Of a stretch of 64,000 bases of DNA, positions 1 through 11,556 are shown in pieces (position 1 is the first letter of the stretch; each line of letters begins with the position of its first letter). The notes beneath the pieces were generated by a model. It ran no database searches. It was not told where the DNA came from and saw nothing but the letters and a program-made list of their open reading frames with translations. Both the position numbers and the translations under genes were made by a program. This stretch comes from Pyrenochaeta sp. MPI-SDFR-AT-0127 (lineage: Eukaryota; Ascomycota; Dothideomycetes; Pleosporales; Cucurbitariaceae), in NCBI GenBank assembly GCA_020747015.1, contig JAGTJM010000008.1, positions 682,001 to 746,000 on the forward strand. Direction: 5' to 3'.

Positions 1-476
1 TCACTGGGTTGAAAAGACTGGAACCGTTGGTGCGATTGGCGGAATGGGTTTTATTTCTGTTATTCTATGCAACGTATGTCTACTGCCCCTTGAAAAGTGC
101 TACAATCCCGCGCTAACTGCCCATTCCTGTCCAGTTTGCAGGTACAAATATTGGTACAACAATCCTTATCTGTAGAGTGATCCAGACTTGGGCAAAAATC
201 CACGAACAAAGTGGGGTCCCTATCTCTGACAGAACCTTCTGGGGTACGGTTTATAGCATGGCTATTGGAGTCAACTACGGGGCCTTTAGCCTTGCATTCA
301 GCGCTTCGCTCGCTGGTATGCTCTGGCGCGATATTCTGGGGAGGAAACATATTCGCGTTGGCGGCCTCGAATTTGCTCGCATTAACCTGCCGATTATCGC
401 AATCACCATGCTAGTCGGTCTTGTCGTCCTGACTGGACAGATTTACATCATGAGGAAAGACGCTCCGTATATATGA
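1..476 (+). CDS. C-terminal end of an ArsB/NhaD-type anion transporter (5' truncated by window edge)
   Basis: Only the last two exons are in the window. Exon A runs from the window edge to 77, the intron is 78-141 (GT...TTTGCAG), and exon B is 142-476, ending in TGA. Joining these gives a hydrophobic frame with the segment NVCGTNIGTTIL across the junction, then FSASLAGMLWRDIL and a last membrane helix (about INLPIIAITMLVGLVVL) followed by a short polar tail. The small-residue GTNIG segment and the SASLAG..WRDIL motif resemble fungal members of the ArsB/NhaD ion-transporter superfamily, which export arsenite or exchange Na+/H+. The substrate cannot be read from this fragment. The chosen donor (GTCTAC) is weaker than the nearby GTATGT at 74, but only it keeps the frame open. 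Family is moderately sure; function is not. Confidence 0.55.
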
Positions 477-1609
477 CTTATATTGAGCACCGAAAACCAC
501 CCGATAAATATGAACCCATCATTGCCACTGGACTAGGACGATCCTAAGGAGCTCCATGCAAAGGCGACCCATCTATTTGTTCCATAACCGATCGGCTGTG
601 GTATTTGTTCACGATAGACCCTGCGGAATGATAAGAGTCTGCCAAAAGCCAAAATCTGCGCCTGCTTGAACTTCGGCCATATGCAGATGGAACGCCAAAG
701 GATACACCAGACAGTATGAAGGTATGGGGCAGTAGGGTTCGTGCGACGTACTGCCATCTCATCCACCAGAACGCGGAGGCACCATGCGAGACGCTGGTAG
801 TGTAAACCTGTCAAACACTACAACAGGCGCGACGACTCTAATCCTATGGAATCGCCAAGACCCGAGTTGTGGAATTGATTTAAGACGACACGATGTGATT
901 TACTACCGTTTTTCAAAGCAAGTGAATCCACGACTCATAGAGATCTGCTCAGTGAATACTATTTCACGTGCAGATTTGTGGAGGCTATGAGAAGTAAAAT
1001 GTATTATTCGGAGCAACTTGAGAACTAGCCATCATTAGACTAAACCCGGATAATATTCAAATTGATCGTGCCTCGATCTCTACCGTGATGGTGTAGCATG
1101 CGGTTATGGACAAAATGTTCTGAAAGGCTCATTCTGAGACCAGGTCAGTACACCACAAACCAGCTATGAGAAAGAGCAAGTGTATTCGAACAAGCTACCG
1201 CCAGCTTCGTTTCCCTTTGGTGTATACAAGCTGCAGTTTTGGTATCATCAGAGAATAGCCTTGCGTTTCGTACTATGTTGTACTGTTCCCGTCCTACGTG
1301 GATATACATGCAATAATTTCAAGCTCACATGAAGACAGGAGTGTCTACTAATCATAACGCAAGCAAAACCCTGTCGGGTTCCACGAATGAATGCTCAGGC
1401 TCCAGTGTCATTGAGATTCCTGGCTGGGCAGTGCTGTATCAAACGCGCGCAAGCAAGTTACAAAGTACGAGGACGTAGCAGGTCATCTGTATTAGTAATG
1501 TATCGCATCTCAACAAACATGCTTTGATGCAGCTGCGTATCTGATATGATATGGAAAGAAGACATGTGAAAATTCAATGAATGACTCGTCGTTTTCAATT
1601 TTACCTCTT
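477..1609. other. Intergenic, no feature seen
   Basis: The stretch lies between two convergent 3' ends. Short frames on both strands overlap each other and show no domain, splice pattern or composition typical of coding DNA. No tRNA or repeat was noticed. Confidence 0.6.
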
Positions 1610-2029
1610 TCAATCTCCACCGCATCCACCTCCGTCACCTCCGTCTCCACCACCGCCCCCGCCATCTCCTCCTCCTCCTCCTCCACCTCCACCTCCCCCA
1701 CCGTATCCACCACCGCCACTATATCCGCCAGCATAACTTCCACTATAGTACCCGCTCGTCGCTGTCGAGGTATTGTACGTGGGCACGGCTGGATAGCCAC
1801 CTGACGAAGCCGAAGTATTTTTAGCAGGAGCCGGAGAAGATTTTACAGCTGGCTTTGGTTCCACACGATATGTTGAATTATTTGCCCAAGGTGAGGGTTT
1901 TTGAAGGCGGGTAACGGCTGGGCTGAATGGAGTGTTTGAAGGCTGAGCTGTAGAAACAGTTGCTGGACCGATAGATTCAGATTTCGATTTCTTGCCAAAG
2001 CAGGACTTGAACAGCGATATGAGACCCAT
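1610..2029 (-). CDS. Small Gly-rich protein of unknown function
   Basis: A 139-residue single-exon frame. The N-terminus (MGLISLFKSCFGKKSKSE) is a short hydrophobic/Cys segment followed by a lysine cluster. It has Gly2, but lacks the Ser/Thr6 of a classical myristoylation signal, so membrane attachment is only a guess. Residues 20-80 are Ser/Thr/Pro-rich. Residues 80-139 are Gly/Tyr-rich, ending in almost pure Gly with Asp and one Cys. The Gly tract is encoded by CCN/TCC-rich DNA on the plus strand (about 1616-1735), so its length may vary by slippage. No known domain is recognised. Confidence that it is a gene rests on the clean start and the non-random composition, not on homology. Confidence 0.5.
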   Translation of the reverse strand: MGLISLFKSCFGKKSKSESIGPATVSTAQPSNTPFSPAVTRLQKPSPWANNSTYRVEPKPAVKSSPAPAKNTSASSGGYPAVPTYNTSTATSGYYSGSYAGGYSGGGGYGGGGGGGGGGGGDGGGGGGDGGDGGGCGGD

Positions 2030-2512
2030 AGTGGATGGAGATGAAGGCGTAAAGGCCCCCTAAGTTCTGCAATCAGGTGTGGAGTGATGAAATGCTCGAG
2101 GTTGCCTAAATATCAACAGCGGCCCAGTTCACTCTTTCATATGATGTGGTGGCCTGTTGGCGTTTAGGCCTCAGGCTTGCTTTGTCGCATTCATCGCACT
2201 GGCAAGGCTGATAACGAGGCGAAGTGATAAAACTCGACGGTGACCGCTTTGGGTGTGGTGGATGTGGCTGTGCAGGTGCTGGTGCGTACTTGCGTCGGAA
2301 CGGACGGACTGGTAACCGGGCTAATGTGATCCTTCCATGATGGATGTTACGGATCCCGCATCAAGTAAGATTTGAGGAGTGACATGCTTTTACTTGGTGC
2401 GGTGAAGCTTTTGTCAAGATCTAGCTAGCACCAGATGACGGTTGTAAGCTTTGCCAAGATGTGCCAATAAAGTCTGAAGGATTCGGTAGTTATACCTTGA
2501 AGCTTGTCAAAT
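2030..2512. promoter_or_regulatory. Intergenic; upstream region of the Gly-rich gene
   Basis: This 483-bp gap lies between two minus-strand genes. It should hold the promoter of the Gly-rich gene and the 3' end of the membrane-protein transcript. No clear TATA box or repeat stands out. Confidence 0.4.
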
Positions 2513-4390
2513 TCATTTTGTTGTCTCGGTATGGACTTGCAACGGATCACTAGCCTGTCCAATTTCTTTCCACCATCCCTCCAGCTCCTCTAGTAATTTC
2601 AAATTCTCCAAGTTCTCCCAGTCCGTTGCTAACTTCCTCGCCCAAGCGAACGGCAACCAGCCTAGAATTACGTCCAAAGAGCTTGCCAACGTGAGGAAAA
2701 TGACAACTACCAGTACGACAATAATTCCCATAGTACTCAGCGTCGTATGGCTCGCCGAGTGAAATTTGACTCGACCACAAAGACCTTTCAGGCTTGTACC
2801 CTCCCATTGATTGATTGCCTGAGACACATTCACACCAGGGGGTTTTTCGATGGTGTTGAAAATTCCGAGTTGTAAACGGGCCATTGACATTGCAAACCAG
2901 TACTCTAGTTCGATTTTCCATTGCTCGGGTTCGAGGTGGAATTGCACGATAGTTTCGAGATAGCGTGCAGCCTGGAGAGCAGAGGTTGCAGGTCTATTCT
3001 GAATACTGTCGGGTATTGAGGTCAACCTAGTAGCGAGAGCTACAAGACTGTACACAGCGCTTATTTCTTCATAATCGGAGGTATTTTTCTGGATCTTTGG
3101 CCCTGCTAAAGTCGAAAACATTGTATCGGCGCCCTTAAGCGCGGAGATGAGCCCTTTCCAAGAGCTACATGTGCTCGAAGTGTCGCTACAAAATCGAACT
3201 GCTTCTTTGCACGCTATAACGTTGAGAAAATGGTCTGTATGGTAGACCACATTGCTACTGTTGCCGGGTACCTGCGTGTGCACGGAGAACCACGGGTCGT
3301 CGGATTTGCTTGTGAATCTTACACCATTGGAGCGGAGAAAGATGACACTCGGTTCATGATCAGGTTGAGTCGGGCGAATTGGTAGCGGAATTTGCTCGGG
3401 TTCGAAGACCAGGTGGTAAGCTTGAAGATTGTAGGTACCGCTCACGATTTCTGAGTAGAAGAAGCCTGCAACATCCTCTTTGATAATGAAGGCATATGAA
3501 CGTGCTACCTCTGTTCCGTCCTGCCCAAGATATCGTTGGTCTAAAAACGGCTCGTCCGGCACAACAGCGCATATGCTGCGCCTCTGAACAGACAAGCTTT
3601 TAGCAAACTTCGAATTGATTCCCAAGTCCCGGAATGATATCGGACCGCTGTCAAGTACAAATGCCCCCTCCGGTCTGGTTGAGCAAAGATCGTCACCGAA
3701 TGGGCAAGGAGCGTTTGACTCGAGGTGGTAGGGTAGAGACCGCGTATATAGCTTGCCGCAGTCCAGTATACCGCGGGAGACGCCGAGAGAGTAACAGTTC
3801 CGGACAAGATTGTCAGCGTCTTGGGTTTCATTCAAGCGGAGCGATTGATCCGTGAGGGTTTGCTCGAGTGTGCCACCAATGTCCCTGGCTTGCCACTGTC
3901 CGCAGGTAGGAGTGACTCTTGACACGACTGTTTGACCCACGAGGATACGTGAGGTTAGGATACCAGCAGCTATAAAAGCGATAAAGTGGACAACAGCAAT
4001 CAACGCAAGTGGGATGGATCCCGAATTTATGCTACGCTTAGCAGTCTCCGACTGTGGCGTCTCCTTTGCAGTTCTTCGACGAGTCCAAAGCAGTTCAATA
4101 CATGTCCATAGTGTGCTTCCCGCCGTGACTACGTTGCGGAGGATGACCTGGAGTTCTCGGGTACGACTCGGTAACCGTCCGGGCTTTTCTGGCCGAGTGC
4201 AGAGAAACTGGTACAAGGCGAAACGAAGGATTTTCCAGCTACGATTACTTGCAAAGGTGACCGATATGGCGAGAAAGGAAAGTAAAGTGGCTGCATTCCG
4301 GTTGGTGAGTGTCAGAAACCGACCGTTATCGTGGTCAAACCAAAACCCAGTGTATGCAGCAGTGACTCCGGAATCCGTAACTTGAGCCAT
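2513..4390 (-). CDS. Large fungal membrane protein of unknown function, 625 aa
   Basis: Uninterrupted 625-codon frame. I see a hydrophobic segment at about residues 33-48, a possible second near 88-105, a clear helix at about 126-150 (PLALIAVVHFIAFIAAGIL) and a strong one near 556-580 (MGIIVVLVVVIFLTLA). Between the last two lies a domain of about 400 residues with many Cys and several N-x-S/T sites, which suggests an extracellular or lumenal domain held by flanking helices. The N-terminal TGFWFDHDNGRFLTLTNRNA segment resembles the start of an uncharacterised fungal transmembrane family that I recognise only by look. No catalytic motif was found. An 80-codon frame (4398-4640) ends just upstream on the same strand and may be an upstream ORF. 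Confidence 0.7.
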   Translation of the reverse strand: MAQVTDSGVTAAYTGFWFDHDNGRFLTLTNRNAATLLSFLAISVTFASNRSWKILRFALYQFLCTRPEKPGRLPSRTRELQVILRNVVTAGSTLWTCIELLWTRRRTAKETPQSETAKRSINSGSIPLALIAVVHFIAFIAAGILTSRILVGQTVVSRVTPTCGQWQARDIGGTLEQTLTDQSLRLNETQDADNLVRNCYSLGVSRGILDCGKLYTRSLPYHLESNAPCPFGDDLCSTRPEGAFVLDSGPISFRDLGINSKFAKSLSVQRRSICAVVPDEPFLDQRYLGQDGTEVARSYAFIIKEDVAGFFYSEIVSGTYNLQAYHLVFEPEQIPLPIRPTQPDHEPSVIFLRSNGVRFTSKSDDPWFSVHTQVPGNSSNVVYHTDHFLNVIACKEAVRFCSDTSSTCSSWKGLISALKGADTMFSTLAGPKIQKNTSDYEEISAVYSLVALATRLTSIPDSIQNRPATSALQAARYLETIVQFHLEPEQWKIELEYWFAMSMARLQLGIFNTIEKPPGVNVSQAINQWEGTSLKGLCGRVKFHSASHTTLSTMGIIVVLVVVIFLTLASSLDVILGWLPFAWARKLATDWENLENLKLLEELEGWWKEIGQASDPLQVHTETTK

Positions 4391-6539
4391 GGTCGCTCTA
4401 GGTTGTGACTATGGATGAGGACATTGTCGCAATATATTCACGGGATACGAGGCTGCCGGGGTTTGAGGCATCAGCTGAAAGCATGCCGTATTCATGCATC
4501 TCGGCAATACGCCACAACTCTTGACGAGTAACTTGACCAAGTAAAATATGAAACAAAAGCAATGCTATTAAGAGTCTGGGAGATTTGTTTGGTATTAAGA
4601 GCTTAATACCAGCCCGGATCCCACAGTGAAAGTTTCTCATTGTGCTCCTTGGTTGGACCAGGAAGTCTTGGACATTGTATTCGGTCCGTATCTTGATACG
4701 CTCGAGGTGATCTGAGAGGAGTTTCTGCTAATTAGGGCTCAATCCACTGTGTTGATTAGTACAATGAAGCAAGCAGGCGGCCCAGCAAAGTGACAGTCTT
4801 CGCAATGTTGGACAGCCTAGCTTTGACCACCATTGTAACCTGCAGACCTGAAGCCAAACTGAGCAGCCGGGAGTTGAGGGATTGTCGTAAGGAGGGTACA
4901 AAATCACTGGATGATGAAGGACGTTGAAAGAAGAGTCCAACAGCGGACGGCTTGACTCAATGCCAAGGATGCAGGAATCGACTATTGTGGTTGCGGCTCT
5001 GAGCGTGAGGTGCGCCTACCTGTTCTAACAACAAGAGCGGCTTCCTTACTGGACAAGGCAAGAGCGCTGATGGAAGTAGTCATCACCAGTTGCCTCGGTG
5101 GCTGCTCATCCCTTTCCACATTTTCTCCAACAGCACGTTCTTAGCGAGGGCGATGCGATAACCTCGTGGCGGCAACGACATCACAAAGCCACGATTGTGG
5201 TGCCACTCATGCACCTGAAGAATGGCTAGCCGGGAGGAGAAATGAACCTGGAGACCTCATGGATTCGGGGCTTGGCGCGGCTACACAATCACAGCAGGAC
5301 GCCCCAGACGAAAGTTAGTCATTGCGACTTGCGCGCTCGTAGGCATGACTGCCGTCACCTGAAACCTTGGACGCTCAGATGAAATGAGACTCTGCATTCC
5401 TCATGTACGTTGCATGCAGTTGGCACGGCGCAAGGCCAAAAGGGAGGCGCTCATGATGCGGCCCGAGGCAGGGACTTCGGAACTCCAACCGCAAATCTAG
5501 ATGACCAACTTTTTGAGTCGTGGGTCCGCGGGACGATGCGCATAGAGAAGTTGGGCAGACAGAATCCAGCCGAACACTTATTCTTCTCGCGCCGCTGCTG
5601 GGTGATGCACGCTGAGGCTGCGAGCTGGGGTGGAGAGGAGGGGACCGGGACTCGGGAGGCTTGCTGGATGGCCTCTTGGATAATCCGTCCGCTTCCAACG
5701 CCGCAGCGTCGCGACCTGGTCAGGCCTGCTCATCCGGGAACGGGACGAGTGCAGAAAGTCAAGCGTGCAGCGACGGGAGAAAGCACGAGGGCGATGAGCA
5801 TGCAGGCGTGTTCCTTGTCTCTGGCCATCGGTCCTTTGATCGATGAGCGGGGGCTTGGTGTTGGAGGCAAAACCCTTGGACAGAAGGACGAAGCTGCCCG
5901 GATGCGAAAAGGAATGATGCGTCGCGCTGGAACCGCTACGCTTTAGTTGGCCACAAAGACATGCCATGCCACACGGACCCTCTACAACAAGCACGCGGAT
6001 GCACTGCCAGAGGGACGATGCAGAACAGAGCGAGCGAGATGCAAACTGGATAATTCTTGAATCCTCTGCGCACTCGTCTGCATCTGTCCAGGCACTGTGA
6101 TGCTCGTTTTGGATTAGCGCCGTGGTTGCCAGCCAAGCCTCACCTCCTTCGAACTGCGACAGACGAGTTAGGCTGATCGCGCCAAAATGAATGCAAACAC
6201 TGATGAGGCCCCAGCACAGCTGGCCCTTCCAGGCCTGCAACCCGCCCTCGCGGCGCCCACCACCGGCCATCCCCTTCCCCTTCTTCCATCTTCCGCCACA
6301 CCCTCACCGTCGACACCCACCACCCGCACCATCACAGCCAGTTTCCCAGAAGCCGACCTTGCTGTCACGGGCCCACCACACGCCGCAATTGCACCAGCCC
6401 TTGAGCAAGCTGACCACGACAAGAGCCGCCCCGTCCTAGACGTCGCCCGATCGCCCACCTCCACCACCACCCTCCCCCTCTGCTGAGCCCATAACTGCAG
6501 CATCGCAACACCACGTCGCCCATCCACTCGGCATCGAAA
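4391..6539. other. Long GC-rich intergenic region
   Basis: This 2.1-kb region lies between the divergent starts of the membrane-protein gene (-) and IES4 (+). It should contain both promoters. From about 5400 to 6500 it is GC-rich, so long open frames occur by chance on both strands (up to 230 codons at 5578-6270). They overlap each other, have poorly balanced compositions and show no domain. Confidence 0.5.
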
Positions 6540-7390
6540 ATGTCCACGAAGCCCATAGCAAAGTCCAAAATCATCACGCTAAGGCTATCGCGTGCGTCAC
6601 TTTCGACCTTTCCCCACGACCAGCCCGCCGAACTCTCACCAGAATCAAAGCCCAACTCATCGCCATCAGACACGCCTGCCGCCCCCCAGATTGTCGAACC
6701 GACACCGGCCGACACGCCTGCCGATTCAACTGCCACCATGAACGGGGCCAGCACACCGTCCTCGCTTGCACCCCCGGCTGCGAAACGGAAGGGCCCAAAG
6801 CCAGGCACAAAGAGGAGCGCCACTGTCATGGAGGGCCAGAGCCCAGCGACGCCGAAAGCTCGAGGCAAGCCAGGGCCCAAGAGGAAGAAACTGTAAGTAC
6901 TACTCCACGGCAGCTGCAAACGACTGCCCCATTACATCTTCTCTTCATCAGTGCCGCTACTGCTTTAGCCACACGCTAACACTACCACAGCGGTGACATA
7001 CTCAATGATCCAAACGATAAGGGCCCCTTCGCAGGCCCTACAGCTCTGCAGAAGCTGGGACCAAAGGCCAACCAAGGCGCGATCAATGCAAACCTTAGAG
7101 CGCTCGACCGTACGGGAAAGTTCAAATGCCGCAAGTGGGAGAAGAAGGGTTTCAAGATCAGGAGCTTCACAGGCGTCGTATTCGACTTGCCGTCGTGGAA
7201 AGCCCCTCCCAAGGCGGCTGCATTCCCTGATGATGTCAAGAGCGACTCTACAGGATCGAGCGATTCCAAGATCAAGGACGAAAGCAGCGCCATCAGCGAA
7301 AAGAGTGGCCTCAATGGAGACGTCAGCACACCAGCACCAACACCGCTCAACGGCATCGCAAGCTCACCAGCTCCCATTCCCGCCGCATGA
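6540..7390 (+). CDS. IES4: INO80 chromatin-remodelling complex subunit Ies4
   Basis: Two exons, 6540-6892 and 6991-7390 (intron GTAAGT...CACAG), encode 250 residues. The N-terminus (KIITLRLSRASL) is followed by a Pro/Ser/Ala-rich region and a basic AT-hook-like stretch (KRKGPKPGTKR, RGKPGPKRKK). After the junction comes the family signature: KLGPKANQGAINANLRALDR, then CRKWEKKGFKIRSFTGVVFDLPSW. This matches the fungal Ies4 family, a small accessory subunit of the INO80 nucleosome-remodelling ATPase complex in the nucleus. The C-terminal tail is low-complexity Ser/Pro. The start is the first ATG giving the conserved N-terminus; a GC-rich leader with a short upstream ORF (6187-6486) precedes it. 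Confidence 0.85.
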
Positions 7391-8548
7391 TGCACAGTTG
7401 TTCCTCGTGCTTGTGACTGAATTATTTGATATCGATTCTCCTACCATCAGTCACATTTTTACTCAACCCAAAATCTGATCGACATGACTAGGCTTGGAAG
7501 GCCATCTTCCATTCAACCATGTGATGATCACAACCACGTTCTTCTTAATTGTGCAGCATGGCACGCAGGCCGCTGCCTCCCGTTCAGGCTCGCATGGCGC
7601 ACCTTGAAGTTGGTGCGTTTCTGTTATCGCGTAATCTTCTTACCACTTGTGTTTCTACTTGGAATTCATGGTCAAACTTGCTTGGCGTTTTGGGAAGCGG
7701 ACTGCATAACTATCCAAAAGGCGTTATCTGTGGAGTTTGGATTATGCAAACAGGCAGGACGGTCGTTCCTTGGCCTGGGGGCATGATTGATGGTTTGATC
7801 TGGGGTGCCATAGGCCTGAATAGCGGTCAACGGCAGCGCATGAGCTGTATATTTGCATAGCATTAGCAAGAGAAGTGAAAGAGCATCATCTGATCAGTCA
7901 CTCGGCAAACTTTGTTTTTGTGGTTCCACTGCGGTGTTGCTCTCATCATGCAAGTACGTGAAGGAACAGTATTGGGTGTCCTGGTCTGCTGCAAACCCAA
8001 CCATGACATCAGAGGCCCCAGGCATCACAGACCACGACTTGCTCTTGTATATCAGTTGTCGCACTATTTGCCCTTCAACGGGCAGATGATGAGTGTGAGG
8101 GTGCTATGGCGTGCGTTATCTGCAGATCCCCGCAATTCGGCTCAACGATTAGAACGTCCGATCTAGCATTGCCAATCCCGCCGTGGCCGTCACTGCCAAC
8201 TCTCCAAAAGTCACCACTCCTCAGCAAACACCACGTCGGCTACAGCTCACATAATGCACGCGTTTGGGCTCACAGCAACGCTCCTGCTAGCGTGTCGTTG
8301 ATCTTGCTGCAGTAGCCGACCTCTGCTCACCTGACAAGCTCTCGTCTCCACATCCACTGCCTCTCCTCCAACCGCCAACCGACGCGTCCTTGCTGCTTTG
8401 ACTGCTTGAGAGCTCTGTCACTTGTAACTTAGTTAGAACAGGCATCTTTAGCCTGTGCTCCCAGCCGCAGCTGTCGTTGCTATCGCTTCAATCCTCGTCA
8501 CGGTCCCTTTGAACCCGCCGTGGGCTCCTTCATTACCCTCGCTACAAC
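7391..8548. promoter_or_regulatory. IES4-VID30 intergenic region
   Basis: It holds the IES4 3' flank and the VID30 promoter and leader. About 8330-8540 is pyrimidine-rich, as in many fungal 5' UTRs. Small frames around 7484-8315 look like chance. Confidence 0.45.
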
Positions 8549-10770
8549 ATGAACGCTCGTAGAGAGAGCTGGGCGCGCGTAGCAGCTGGCAGTGCAGCTG
8601 GCAGCCAGTCACATCAGGCACCTACACGGTCCGGAGCCTTCTCGCATCTTGCCAACAGCAGCTCGACACCGCACGCGATAAGCCACAACCGCCACTCGCG
8701 CTCCATTGACGCCGACGGCCACCACAACAGCATGTCTACGAGCTGGGGACGTGGCGGACCACTGCCCTCATACTCTAGTCAGTCGGGCTATTGGCAAGGC
8801 CTGGGAGGATCACCGCAGGATGTACCGCCCTTCTTCGTGCCGTCATACCTCCGGGGATCCAAGCATGCCGAGAAGCTGCACGAGGCACATAAGGCGAAGC
8901 TGGCCGCACAGCGAGAGTACAGATCAGCCCACTCGTCAAATGCGGGATCACTATCGACAAGCTCGAGTAGCGTTAACCTGCACAAGATGGCGCCCTCGCA
9001 CCGGGGCTTGACGCATGAGATTATTGAACGAGCACCCGTCTTTGTCGACGAACCAGTAGCGCCCTGGCCAACAAAGTGGAACGATGCAGATAAGTTTGCA
9101 CAGCTGGAACTTGAGGATAGCGGTAGATTGGCCAAGTTCTCAGGCACGCAGAAGACACATGACGAAGCGGCAGCCGTGCGGTCAGATTATCCCATGCCAC
9201 GGCAGTGCGGTATCTATTACTATGAGATCACCGTCATCTCAAAGGGTAAAGACGGGTAGGTCCATCTTCTCTAGAGTTGAAGTGCAAGCTAAGGCTCTAT
9301 CTAGCAGGATGATCGGTGTCGGCTTCTCAGGGCCCAAGGTTGCTTTGAGCCGAATACCAGGCTGGGAGCCGGACTCGTACGCATATCATGGCGACGATGG
9401 ACAAATTTTTAGCAACACCACATCCGGGAAGTCATACGGGCCAAAGTTTGGCACATTGGACGTAATCGGGTGTGGCATCAATTTCCGGAGCAACACAGCT
9501 TTCTTCACAAAGAATGGCCATATGTTGGGTGGGTGTGACTCCATTATGGGCTTTGAGTAGCATTGACAAGTACAGGTACTGCATTTCGAGAGCTAAAGCC
9601 CAACATGACCTACTATCCGACAGTGGGTATGAAGAAGCCTGGCGAAACCGTCCGCGTCAACTTTGGTCAAGAGCCTTTCGCCTTCGATATCGACAAGATG
9701 GTGCAAGACGAGAAGGCAGCCATACAAGCCGAAATCGCTCGATCGAAATCAGCATCCAATGTGTCCGCGGACGAGACCGAATTGATACATCAGTTGGTGG
9801 GACAGTACCTGGCACATGATGGCTATGTGGAGACCGCGCGGGCTTTTGCCGACGAGATCGTTGACGAGGCTCGCGCACTGGCTAACGACGACGATGCGGA
9901 TATCCCTTATAGGGCTGCAGTCGAGGATTTGGATGCATTGAATCGGCAAAGTGAGCACATACTGCACTGGCCCATAGCTATCAACTGACCTGGGTTAGAA
10001 ATACGTACCGCGATCCTGGAGGGTGATATCGACAAGGCACTTAAGTATACCGGCGCATACTACCCCTCCGTCCTCCGCGATAACGAGAACGTATACTTCA
10101 AACTCCGCTGCCGGAAGTTCATCGAAATGATACGACGATGCGGCGAGCTAAACGCACAATGTCACCCAGTACCTACACCACCCTCGAAACGATCAACCGC
10201 CTCGACGCTTACCAAGCGCAACTCTACCGCGACTGACGAGTACGACTTTGAAATGGAGCTGGATGAGCAGCTCGGCGTTCACAATCCACCACCTAGCTGG
10301 GATGATAAAGACCCGGAGGATGATCTAGAGGATGAAGATGACATAGAGGACAAAGAAGCCAAGTATCAGCAGCTGACTCAGGACACCATAAATTATGGTA
10401 TGGAGCTAAGGGCTGAATTCGCAAATGACCCGAGAAGAGAAGTAAAGAGGGCGCTTGAAGACACCTTTGCCCTTATTGCCTACGAGAATGCAAAGGAAAG
10501 CGCCTTGGCGCCATTACTAGAGGTTGCTGGTCGTGTGCCAGTGGCTGAGGAGTTGAATAGTGCTATACTCGGTAGGTATCCCACATTCATCCCAAAAGGG
10601 GGCAAGAATTGGTCATGGATGAAGCTCACATATGTATAGTCTCCCTAGGCAAATCTTCCTCAGCAGCCCTCGAACGCCTCATCGCTCAAAGCGAGGCTCT
10701 CGTCAACGAGCTTGCCGCTGACGGCGGGCCAGGTGCGTTTATCAATGTCCGGAGAGACTTTCTAGAGTAG
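8549..10770 (+). CDS. VID30: GID/CTLH ubiquitin-ligase scaffold Vid30/Gid1 (RanBPM-like)
   Basis: Five exons: 8549-9255, 9308-9528, 9576-9950, 9999-10571, 10640-10770; introns are 47-68 nt and the product is about 668 aa. Domain order: disordered Ser/His-rich N-terminus, SPRY domain (about 190-340; CGIYYYEITVIS, MIGVGFSG, FFTKNGHMLG), LisH motif (about 385-415; ELIHQLVGQYLAHDGYVETA), CTLH (IRTAILEGDIDKAL) and a CRA domain to the C-terminus. An acidic insert (DPEDDLEDEDDIED) lies between CTLH and CRA. This order defines RanBPM/Vid30, the scaffold of the GID E3 ligase that in yeast degrades gluconeogenic enzymes. The RING subunit Rmd5 is encoded at 33469-34829. The last exon could be extended by another intron at a GTGCGT near 10735. 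Confidence 0.9.
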
Positions 10771-11556
10771 TATCATACAGCTCCTCCGTGTGCCCTTCGA
10801 TTGATTAGAGCCCGCCATTATATTCATTCGTATCGGGAGAAGCTAGGTGTACTTCATGCATCGAAGGTGTGGGCTCTCAGGTGCATAGATTGGAAGTTGG
10901 GGAAGGGTGCCTGGATGGGCCTGGGGTTGCATTTCACGAGGAACTGGCTGGGCGAGAGATGCACCGACGCGTTTCCACAAAAATTTGTCCAACCACCAGG
11001 ACAATTACAGAGTGTTGAACAGTCAAGTAAGGAAGATGATCAAGACGCTCGAGATCGAAGGCGTTCTAGGGCCTTGCGTATCTCTGGTGGTTAACACTTT
11101 GCCTTCTATATGTTGGCATTTGCATATGGGACCTGATCGGCGTCATGGATTGTCCATCACTGCTCTGGACGTGGATTGTGCAGTTCAGATCATGTGGTTT
11201 TGCTTTTCTCCGCCTGAGTTGGGTGTGTAAGGGCACCTTTTCGCTTCCTATGGCTCGAAGAGCAACTTGCGTAGACAGAACCAGATAGGACAGAGAAATC
11301 TATTAATACTCCACTTCATCTATTCTAGCATACAGGTAAACAGTGTCTTGACATGGGAACCTGACCTCTCGGGTAGAGTCCACAGCCTTTTATGATTGCT
11401 CTGCCAAAAGAATACAGACCAATCTCCAGAATCACTGTTTTGGCTTTCTTGCCGTTCACACTCCACATAAGAGGTTGTGTGCAAAGCAACATCAACTGCA
11501 GCCAATTGTGAATCCGCTCAACTGTCTTTCTGAAGCCCACAAAACTCAACGCATAC
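10771..11556. other. Tail-to-tail intergenic region
   Basis: The 3' ends of VID30 (+) and the PP2C gene (-) face each other here. I see no convincing gene; the frames at 10801-11627 are short and overlapping. Confidence 0.5.

Noticed and set aside
4398..4640. 80-codon minus-strand frame just before the membrane-protein gene
   Set aside because: It ends 7 bases before the next ATG and shows no domain; more likely an upstream ORF or leader than a separate gene.
5410..6270. Long overlapping frames on both strands (178 and 230 codons)
   Set aside because: GC-rich DNA with few stops; the two strands are open at once, compositions are odd and no domain or splice pattern supports either.
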